Positions 24,386 to 31,221 of a DNA stretch of 58,982 nucleotides are shown here, one piece after another; the first letter of the stretch is position 1, and each line of letters begins with the position of its first letter. The notes below the pieces were generated by a model, which worked only from the letters and a program-made list of their open reading frames with translations, was not told the origin of the DNA and did no database searches. This stretch comes from a bacterium (GTDB lineage Bacteria > Hydrothermota > Tepidihabitantia > Tepidihabitantales > Tepidihabitantaceae). The DNA is taken from contig DATJQV010000014.1 of assembly GCA_035505375.1 (NCBI GenBank), positions 1-58,982 on the forward strand, written 5' to 3'. Made by a program: the position numbers and the translations under genes.

Positions 24386-25210
24386 CTATTTCCTCGGTTT
24401 CCGGCGTGAGACGATGTAGCCGAGGTTGCCGATGACCAGCAGCAGGATGATGAGGCCGTGGGCCGCGGACTGGGCCGGCATGCCGAGTGTCGCTGACCCG
24501 GGCTTCTCGACGAGAGCCTCATATTCGGATGCGCCCTGCAGGCCGCCGATGATGCCCCTTATCTGGTGGGCACGCAGATACACGTACATGCCCGGCGCGT
24601 TGACGCCGGTACAACCGATGATGATTGGTACGTTGTACCGGCCGCCGGCGAACTGGACCCAGGCGTCGGCGGTCGCGCCGTGGGCGAGCACGACCAGAAG
24701 TCCGATGTCGCGGTAGGTGTGAACCGAACGCATGAACTCGAACGAGTCGATGGGCACGCCCTTGTAGTCGGTGTTGAAGTAGTCCCGGATTTCCTTGCCG
24801 ATGCCGACCATCAGCGCCGTGTAGCCGGGTCGATACCCGAGGTTCACGTAGTCCTTGCCGTAGACCTTGCCGTGTTGGGGCGCGACCTGGGTGAGGGCGA
24901 TTCCGGCGAGGGGCAGGCCCAGTGGGAGCTGGCCGCAGACGACTACCTTCACGTTGTTGCGGAACGCGTGGTGGAGCAGGCCGATGAGCATCGGCTGGAC
25001 CTCGGGCGCGGACGATGGGTCATAGTCGATGGTAATCATCATCACCGAGCCGGCCGGCAGCTTGTCCACGGTCTCATAGGCCTGGCGCACCGGCTCCGAG
25101 ACTCGCACCTTGGTCTTGGGCTTGAGTATGAGCGGCAAGGCCACCGACAGCGAGAGGAGCAGGTACAGGATACGACGGTCGACCGAGCCGAGGCGTTCCC
25201 AGAACTTCAT
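24386..25210 (-). CDS. Uncharacterised bitopic membrane protein with soluble middle domain
   Basis: The 274-residue product has a membrane segment near each end (RRILYLLLSLSVALPLIL, about 12-29; GLIILLLVIGNLGYIV, about 248-263). Between them is a soluble domain of alternating strands and helices (AGSVMMITIDYDPSSAPEVQPMLIGLLHHAF, NVKVVVCGQLPLG, GLLVVLAHGATADAWVQFAG, VPIIIGCTGVNAPGMYVYLRAHQIRGIIGGLQGASEYE). The topology suggests a Rossmann-like domain on one face of the inner membrane. The family is not recognised. It is separated from the upstream gene of the operon by the 25225-25308 repeat. Confidence 0.75.
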   Translation of the reverse strand: MKFWERLGSVDRRILYLLLSLSVALPLILKPKTKVRVSEPVRQAYETVDKLPAGSVMMITIDYDPSSAPEVQPMLIGLLHHAFRNNVKVVVCGQLPLGLPLAGIALTQVAPQHGKVYGKDYVNLGYRPGYTALMVGIGKEIRDYFNTDYKGVPIDSFEFMRSVHTYRDIGLLVVLAHGATADAWVQFAGGRYNVPIIIGCTGVNAPGMYVYLRAHQIRGIIGGLQGASEYEALVEKPGSATLGMPAQSAAHGLIILLLVIGNLGYIVSRRKPRK

Positions 25211-25224
25211 GGGGTCGGATTCTT

Positions 25225-25308
25225 ACCACCAAGACACAAAGGCACAAAGGTCCGAATCCGGATTCCGGACCCTATCCTCTTGGTGTTCTTGGTGTCTTTG
25301 TGGTTAAT
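25225..25308. repeat. Interspersed inverted repeat, ACCAAGACACAAAGG family
   Basis: Left arm ACCACCAAGACACAAAGGCAC, right arm CTTGGTGTCTTTGTGGTTAA, centre TCCGAATCCGGATTCCGGA. It is a long imperfect hairpin that sits between two genes of the minus-strand operon. Its centre matches that of the 11621-11690 repeat although the arms are different. Confidence 0.8.
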
Positions 25309-25318
25309 CTTCCTCTCC

Positions 25319-26020
25319 TCAGGACATGTATGTTCGTTCGATGCCGAGGATGATGCGCAGCGACATGGCGATGGAGCCGAGCGCAAGGCCGATGTTGATA
25401 CCGCGCGAGGCCGCCGCCTGCGGGATCGACATAAGCCAGTCCTTGATGGATGCGAAGCCCTCAAGCTTGGTGAACTTCGCGACGTCCACGCCCGGGATGA
25501 TGGCGTGGATGATACTTCCAATGCCGTGCCAGAAAGAGCTGCCCAGCGGCACGTTGCCGATCATCACCAGACAGGCCGCGATCAAGAGCAGGGTCGCGGC
25601 GAAGTTGCGGATGCGGAACGCACGGTAGGCGGCGGAGAATATGAAGAACGCGAGGCTCGCGAACATCGTCGACTGCAGCGGAATAATCATGAAGGTGTAG
25701 AGCCACATGAACGGCGCGCGCAAGTCGAACGGGCTCCGGTACTTGAACCAGGAATAGAGACCGAGTGTGACGGTAACGGCAAGCGACAGCACCAGCATCA
25801 GGCTGTAGGGCCAGCCCGGCTGCCGGCGCCAGACCTTGACGAGATGGTGTTTGGTGAGCGAGTCCAGACCGAGGAGCAGCGTGAATCCGGAGACGATTGC
25901 CGTCCAGTTAAGGAACCGCGTCTCCAAGTCGCCGAAAGGCTTGTGCGGGATGAAGAACGCGATAATCAGTACGACCGCGGTGATAAAGACGATGACCAGC
26001 GGGACGGTGCGCTTCAGCAT
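25319..26020 (-). CDS. Polytopic membrane protein of the envelope operon (about 6 TM)
   Basis: The 233-residue protein has six hydrophobic segments (about 5-24, 38-55, 70-89, 105-130, 139-157 and 208-228). A positively charged loop (SLTKHHLVKVWRRQPGW) lies between the second and third. An about 45-residue hydrophilic loop (HGIGSIIHAIIPGVDVAKFTKLEGFASIKDWLMS) precedes the last. No family is recognised. The start ATG lies 3 bases beyond the stop of the upstream gene, so translation is tightly linked to it. Confidence 0.75.
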   Translation of the reverse strand: MLKRTVPLVIVFITAVVLIIAFFIPHKPFGDLETRFLNWTAIVSGFTLLLGLDSLTKHHLVKVWRRQPGWPYSLMLVLSLAVTVTLGLYSWFKYRSPFDLRAPFMWLYTFMIIPLQSTMFASLAFFIFSAAYRAFRIRNFAATLLLIAACLVMIGNVPLGSSFWHGIGSIIHAIIPGVDVAKFTKLEGFASIKDWLMSIPQAAASRGINIGLALGSIAMSLRIILGIERTYMS

Positions 26021-26023
26021 CGG

Positions 26024-27177
26024 CTACTCGTAGGCCGGCGTGGCCCAGGCCACCAGCCGCTCGAACAGGCTGGTCAGGAAATGGACCCGGTGGTTCGCAA
26101 TCGCGTCGACCGTGCCGATGACGACCACAATTGAGGTCAGCACAATCAGCCAGAAACGGATGAAATCCTCGCCCTTCAGGGTGCCGAGCATTATCGGCTC
26201 GGGCCGGAGATAGCAGGACGCGGCGAAGATCTCCTCGCCGATCATCGTATAGTCGCAGGCGGCGACGAAGAACGGCAATTGGGTGAGCTCGGTCGTGCCC
26301 GCGAGCTGAATGGCGCCGACCGAATGGCCGGTCTCGGCCATGATGAGCGACTCGGCATAGAAGTAGCCGAGCCAGAATATCGCGCCTGGCTTCTCGCGCA
26401 GGATGACGCCATCCACGCCGGCCGCATAGCCGAACTGGTCGCTCGTGAGAAAGTTGATGTTGTCGGCGCTGTAGAAATCGGGCCGGCCGGACTCGGTGTA
26501 GGCTTCCTTCACCGTTTCCTGCGCGGCGGACATGACAATCGGGTCGGAGCTGGGCACGAGCAGCCGGGTCGAGTACTCGGCCGACTTCTTGGCAATCTTG
26601 CGCAAGAGCGGCAGGGCGGCGATAACAACAAGGTCTGTGATTTGGCCGAGGCCGAAGCTAAGAGAATCGGCTTCCCCATCTCGGTGGCGCGGCCGAGTGC
26701 GTCGTCGATCGCGTCAAGGCCGGCGATCTTGCGGATGAACATCTTCGCGCCCGCGCGCGCCCGCTGGGTATAGTACATGAATATGGCGCAGATGACGATG
26801 GTCATCACCAGGATGTTCAAACGGGAAGTGTTAAACCACTGGGCGCTGGACACCGCCGGGCCCGCGATGACACTGCGCGCCGTGTCGGCCTCGCTGTAGG
26901 CCGCGACACGGTAATAGTACCTGGCGCCGTCCTGTACGTCGTTGTCCATGTACTCGGTGCGGGCTGCGGGTTCGTTGCCGATGACCGCGAAACCGGAGTC
27001 GGGACCGGTCGAGCGCAGTATCAGATAACCGGTGAACGAGAGCGACTCGCCCGCGGGCGCGGCCCAGGTCAGGCTGATGGACTGGCCCTGGTCATTGGGC
27101 GTGTCACACGCCCTCACCGAATCCGGAGGCGCGAGCCCGAGGATTGCGACCAGAAAGAGACAGGGGAGTGTCAGCAC
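26024..27177 (-). pseudogene. FnIII + DUF6754-like membrane protein, split by one frameshift
   Basis: Two overlapping frames make one protein. The upstream frame (27177 to about 26660) has a signal peptide, a fibronectin type III-like domain (ISLTWAAPAGESLSFTGYLILRS ... GARYYYRVAAYSEADT) and a membrane segment (LNILVMTIVICAIFMYYT). Its sequence continues KMFIRKIAGLDAIDDALGRATEMGKPIL. In the other frame it goes straight on as SFGLGQITDLVVIAALPLLRKIAKKSAEYSTRLLVPSSDPIVMSAAQETVKEAY to a last membrane segment. One missing base near 26660 (GCTAAGAG) explains the break; repaired length is about 384 residues. The second half matches my memory of DUF6754 proteins of Chloroflexi. Start GTG 27177. Confidence 0.8.
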
Positions 27178-27863
27178 TGAACGGGAACAAGCTTACAAAG
27201 CGGAAGTGCAGAGTCAATTGGAGGAGATGGGAGACGTGGAATTGCGGAGTTGAAGGCGGCCCTATGGAGTCGGGGTTAACCGACCACGGCGGTTCTTCGA
27301 GCGCGAAGCTCAGGGGCAGCAGTTTAGGCCTGAAACCGATATCTACACCCGAGCCACGGTTCCCATGGTACCTCACCCCGGCGCAGGGCCCCAACCCGAA
27401 GCCCGCGATGCCGCCATCAGCACACAGATGGAGGTTCGCGGCCGGGATACTTGCGCCCGGCGAGCACGTTGCCAACCGCGTGGTCGCGCTGCAGATACAC
27501 GTCGAGGGCTCTACTCCATGTTGTCTCGGTCATTTCCCGCAACAGTGATACAATCGTCAGTCCGAGGTGAACCTGCGCTGGCGAACGGGTCGGCACCTCA
27601 TTTGCCCCGGGGTATGGCAATACGTCGGCCAGTGAAACCCCGCATCTCAGTCTGCAGCCGATTCGGTCAGTCTGCAAAAGCCCTAATCGGAGACCGAAAG
27701 ACCCAATGTCGAACAGAGCGATTCCGATTCTCGCGTGCCGGTCCGGGACGTTGGCCGCATGGACAATCGGATTGCTCCAATCCCAAGCCAGTATCGGGCT
27801 GGCCGTCGCCAAGAGCGCCACAGCCAGGAGAAGTCCGGAACGTCTACGGAGGCTCATACCCAT
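27104..27863 (-). pseudogene. Outer-membrane-type protein gene interrupted by a frameshift
   Basis: ATG 27863 (or 27857) opens with a signal peptide (RRRSGLLLAVALLATASPILA). The sequence then reads IGIALFDIGSFGLRLGLLQ ... AQVHLGLTIVSLLREMTETTWSRALDVYLQRDHAVGNVLAG and leaves frame. Removing one G from a GGG near 27447 rejoins it to ASIPAANLHLCADGGIAGFGLGPCAGVRYHGNRGSGVDIGFRPKLLPLSF, a glycine and aromatic pattern of a small beta-barrel. The 3' part overlaps the promoter and start of the next operon. It is either a decayed gene or an assembly error. Confidence 0.5.
27190..27217 (-). promoter_or_regulatory. Promoter of the envelope operon, near-leaderless
   Basis: On the minus strand TTGACT (27217-27212), 16-bp spacer, TAAGCT (27195-27190). 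Transcription would start about 6 bases before GTG 27177. Confidence 0.5.
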
Positions 27864-28188
27864 CGCGTCACTCCAGCGACCAATGCGGAGTTCCCCGGCA
27901 CGCGAATACTGGTCCTGTCACCCAGTCAGTCAAGTCAACGCATGAGGACGACAAGGGCAGGAAGGACAAGCGAGTGAAGCGTCCGCACACAACGGCAACT
28001 GGCTCATCGAGGGCGGGCGCTGAGTCAATCCAAGAGGCAGGAATCGGCGGTCACGGAGCAGGCCCGCCTGAGTAATAGCTCGCGCTTCGCCGCTACCGGG
28101 ACCTGGCGTTTGTGAGCCCGCAGTGTCCCTGCCTTGATCGTGTCAAAATTGTATTGGTACTTGGCAAGATACAGCTCGGCTGTCAATC

Positions 28189-28377
28189 ATGAGTCTCAAA
28201 GTGGACAAAGACAGGGACGTGCTGTGCCTGCGGCTGGACGAGGTTGTTGCGGTGGAGTCCAAGGCAGCCCAGTCCGGCGCAGCCCAAGAGCCGGACCATG
28301 TCTCTCTACCTGTCCGGCGCCCCTGCGTGCGGCCGTTCTCTGTTGCGTGCCGTGTACCCGAATGCCGTGCCGGGTGA
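28189..28377 (+). pseudogene. DUF2283 family remnant
   Basis: The first about 25 codons (MSLKVDKDRDVLCLRLDEVVAVESK) match the start of small DUF2283 proteins, whose usual form is MKxKYDKExDALYIRLxExxVxESxEV. DUF2283 proteins are about 60-70 residues and often sit beside toxin-type genes. From about 28265 the frame degenerates into Arg/Cys/Pro-rich sequence, and no partner gene is visible. It is best read as a 5' fragment of a degraded gene. The surrounding 27864-28418 holds nothing else that can be supported. Confidence 0.5.
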
Positions 28378-28418
28378 TTCACAGCGTTCGTCAGTCGCGA
28401 CCCAGGCAGCATGCCGCC

Positions 28419-28447
28419 TTGACTTCGCGGCACAGCAGCCGTACCAT
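28419..28447 (+). promoter_or_regulatory. Sigma70-type promoter of the tandem YVTN genes
   Basis: TTGACT (28419-28424), 17-bp spacer, TACCAT (28442-28447). The implied leader is about 100 bases and ends with AAGGAG before ATG 28552. Confidence 0.5.
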
Positions 28448-28551
28448 TGATTGTAGGATGGTTCCGAGCCCAGGCCGGCTTTCACGGGTTCGGAGTTAAG
28501 TACGATGTTCTTGGAATGCCGGGTGTAAAGTGCGCCCGGAAGGAGTGGCCA

Positions 28552-31209
28552 ATGACTTCGGCAAGGATGCGATCGATAGGGATGCTGACGGTTTGCGCGG
28601 CCGTGGCCGTGTGCATCGGAACCGCCTCAGCGGACTGGGTTACGAAAACGGTGAACGCAGGAAGTCCCTGGGCCGCGGCCGTGAACCCGGTCACCAACAA
28701 GATCTACGTTGTCAATACCGACTCCAACAATGTGACAGTGATCGATGGTGCGACCAATGGCACGGCGACGGTGACCGTCGGCTGGTACCCTGTGGCCGCG
28801 GCGGTGAACCCGGTTACCAACAAGATCTATGTCGCGAATAACGGCACCGATAACGTGACGGTGATAGACGGCGCGACGAACAGCACGATTACCGTGGCCG
28901 CGCACGCGGGGCCCATAGCCGTGGCCGTGAACCCGGCCACCAACAAGATCTACGTTGCGAACGGCGACGCCGGCAATGTGACGGTGATCAACGGCGCGAA
29001 CAATACCACCGCGACGGTCGCCACCGGCGCGAGCCCCGTGGCCGTGGCGGTGAACCCGGTGACCAACAAGATCTACGTGGCGAATGACGGGAGTGACAAC
29101 ATCACGATTATCGACGGCGCGACCAATCAGACGTCCTCGGTGACCGTGGGCACGACCCCCATCGCTCTTGCGGTGAACCCGTTCACCAACAAGATTTACG
29201 TCGCGGACTACGACGTCGGCGAAGTGACGATCGTCGACGGCGCGACCGGCGACACTGCTTCGTTGTATTCCGGCTTCACCCCCACGGCCGTGGCGGTGAA
29301 CCCGGTCACGAACATGATATACGTGGCGAATACCGAGAACGTGACGGTGATCGACGGCGCGACCAATGAGCCTGCCACGGTTAGCACTGGTACGACGCCG
29401 TTGGCCGTGGCGGTGAACCCGGTCACCAACAAGATCTACGTCGCGGACTACGATGATGATGAGCTGACGATTATCGATGGGGCGACGAACGGGACCGGCA
29501 CCGTGCCCGTGGGGGCGGGGCCGAATGCCGTTGTGGTGAATCCGGTGACCAACAAGGTGTACAGCGAGAACTATGAGGACGGGGATGTGACGGTAATTGA
29601 CGGCGCGACCAATCCCAAGGCCACGGTGCCGGTGGGCACGACGCCTTGGGCGCTGGCGGTAAATCCGGTCACCAACAAGATCTATGTGGCGAATCGTGGC
29701 GGCGACAGCGTGACGGTGATTGACGGCGCCACCAACACGACGAGTGCCGTGGCCGTGGATACGTTGCCCGTAGCCGTGGCGGTGAACCCGTTGACCAACA
29801 GGATCTACGTGACGAATTCGAGCAACAATAGTCTGACGGTGATTGACGGCGCGACCAACGACACGACCAAACTGACCGTCGGCACGTGGCCGATGGCCGT
29901 GGCGGTGAACCCGGTCACGAACAAGATATACGTCGCGAATCACAATAGCAGCAATGTGACGGTGGTCGACGGCGCGACCGACAGCATGACCACCGTGTCT
30001 GTCGGTCTGCAGCCCGATGCCGTGGCGGTGAATCCGTCAAGCAACAAGATTTACGTCGGGAGCGACGGCGGCAACAGCGTGGCGGTGATCGACGGCGTGA
30101 CCAATGGCACGACCAGCGTGGGCGTCGGCTCGGTGCCCATTGCTCTTGCGGTGAATGCGACCACCAACAAGATCTATGTGGCGAACCGCGGCAGCCGGAG
30201 CGTGTCGGTGATCGACGGCGTGACCAACGCGGTGACTCCCGTGCCTGCCGACTCGTGGCCGATGGCCGTGGCGGTAAACACGGCGACCAACAAGGTCTAC
30301 GTCGCCAACTACTACGGCAATGACGTGACGATCATCGACGGCGCGACCAATGACACGACCAGGGTGACTGCAGGCACGAATCCCAACGCAGTGGCGGTGA
30401 ACCAGATTACCAACAAGATCTATGTCGCGAACCTCACCAGTAACAACGTGACGGTTATCGACGGCGCGACCGACTCGAAGTTGACACTGGCCGCAGGTAC
30501 GAACCCCAACGCCGTAGCGGTCAATCCTGTCACCGGCAAGATCTACGTCACAAACAGAAACAGCAGCGATGCGACCGTGATTACCGAGACGCCGCTGGTT
30601 GATACGAAAGTGACGGTGGCGTTCGACACGCTGCCGGGCGACTCGGCGCAGATGGGGCACCAGCCCTTCACCGGCAATGCCGTGAACCGTTCGTCGCCCT
30701 ACCCGACCGCAATGCTGGGCGTCTGTAACCGGGTGGGCACGGCCGCGGCGAAGTGGAACCTGGCGTATATCACCGGCGGTGCCGGGACCGATTCCATCAC
30801 ATGGTCCTATGGCTGGGGCACCGATTCGCTGGTGATGGGCGAGAATTTCATCTACGCGGTGCCACTTGAAGACCAGGCCGCGACCACCAACAACCTCGGT
30901 CTCGGTACACCATTTGCTGGCAACCTTGCGGTGTACCCGGTGTACCGGACCGGATATCTGACCGGGCTGGAGCAGGCAGCGGAACCCGAGGTCCGGTACA
31001 AGCGGCTGCCGACCATTGTCCGCGACGTGCTGTCCCTACCGGAAGCCGCAAGCCGCAGGCCGCAAGCTTCAAGCTTGCTGGATATCAGTGGGCGGAAGGT
31101 GCTCGATTTGATGCCGGGGGCGAATGACGTGCGCGGTCTTGCGCCGGGCGTGTACTTTGTGCGGGAAGCACAGGCGCAGGTTGTCCGCAAGGTCCTCATC
31201 GCCCGGTAA
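28552..31209 (+). CDS. Secreted 16-repeat YVTN propeller protein with sorting domain (copy 1)
   Basis: The start ATG 28552 is set by AAGGAG and a signal peptide (GMLTVCAAVAVCIGTASA). The 885-residue product has 16 repeats of about 40 residues with the core PxAVAVNPVTNKIYVANxxSNNVTVIDGATNxTxTVxVG, a canonical YVTN/NHL-like propeller blade. An approximately 190-residue C-terminal region follows, and the last 70 residues are a sorting domain (TIVRDVLSLPEA ... LLDISGRKVLDLMPGANDVRGLAPGVYFVREAQAQVVRKVLIAR). Codons 825-832 or so, between VRDVL and LLDIS, are a CAAGCCGCAGGCCGC-type repeat. It is paralogous to the next gene, 12 bases downstream. Extracellular; ligand unknown. Confidence 0.9.
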   Translation: MTSARMRSIGMLTVCAAVAVCIGTASADWVTKTVNAGSPWAAAVNPVTNKIYVVNTDSNNVTVIDGATNGTATVTVGWYPVAAAVNPVTNKIYVANNGTDNVTVIDGATNSTITVAAHAGPIAVAVNPATNKIYVANGDAGNVTVINGANNTTATVATGASPVAVAVNPVTNKIYVANDGSDNITIIDGATNQTSSVTVGTTPIALAVNPFTNKIYVADYDVGEVTIVDGATGDTASLYSGFTPTAVAVNPVTNMIYVANTENVTVIDGATNEPATVSTGTTPLAVAVNPVTNKIYVADYDDDELTIIDGATNGTGTVPVGAGPNAVVVNPVTNKVYSENYEDGDVTVIDGATNPKATVPVGTTPWALAVNPVTNKIYVANRGGDSVTVIDGATNTTSAVAVDTLPVAVAVNPLTNRIYVTNSSNNSLTVIDGATNDTTKLTVGTWPMAVAVNPVTNKIYVANHNSSNVTVVDGATDSMTTVSVGLQPDAVAVNPSSNKIYVGSDGGNSVAVIDGVTNGTTSVGVGSVPIALAVNATTNKIYVANRGSRSVSVIDGVTNAVTPVPADSWPMAVAVNTATNKVYVANYYGNDVTIIDGATNDTTRVTAGTNPNAVAVNQITNKIYVANLTSNNVTVIDGATDSKLTLAAGTNPNAVAVNPVTGKIYVTNRNSSDATVITETPLVDTKVTVAFDTLPGDSAQMGHQPFTGNAVNRSSPYPTAMLGVCNRVGTAAAKWNLAYITGGAGTDSITWSYGWGTDSLVMGENFIYAVPLEDQAATTNNLGLGTPFAGNLAVYPVYRTGYLTGLEQAAEPEVRYKRLPTIVRDVLSLPEAASRRPQASSLLDISGRKVLDLMPGANDVRGLAPGVYFVREAQAQVVRKVLIAR

Positions 31210-31221
31210 GGGGGAACGACG

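Noticed and set aside
24566-26134. 522-residue plus-strand frame opposite the envelope operon
   Set aside because: It reads His/Arg/Glu-rich sequence opposite three hydrophobic membrane proteins, a typical shadow in GC-rich DNA.
27928-27938. Possible promoter for the outer-membrane-type remnant (TTGACTTGACT on the minus strand)
   Set aside because: No -10 hexamer of the TANNNT form lies at 16-17 bp; the nearest candidate is at 19 bp.
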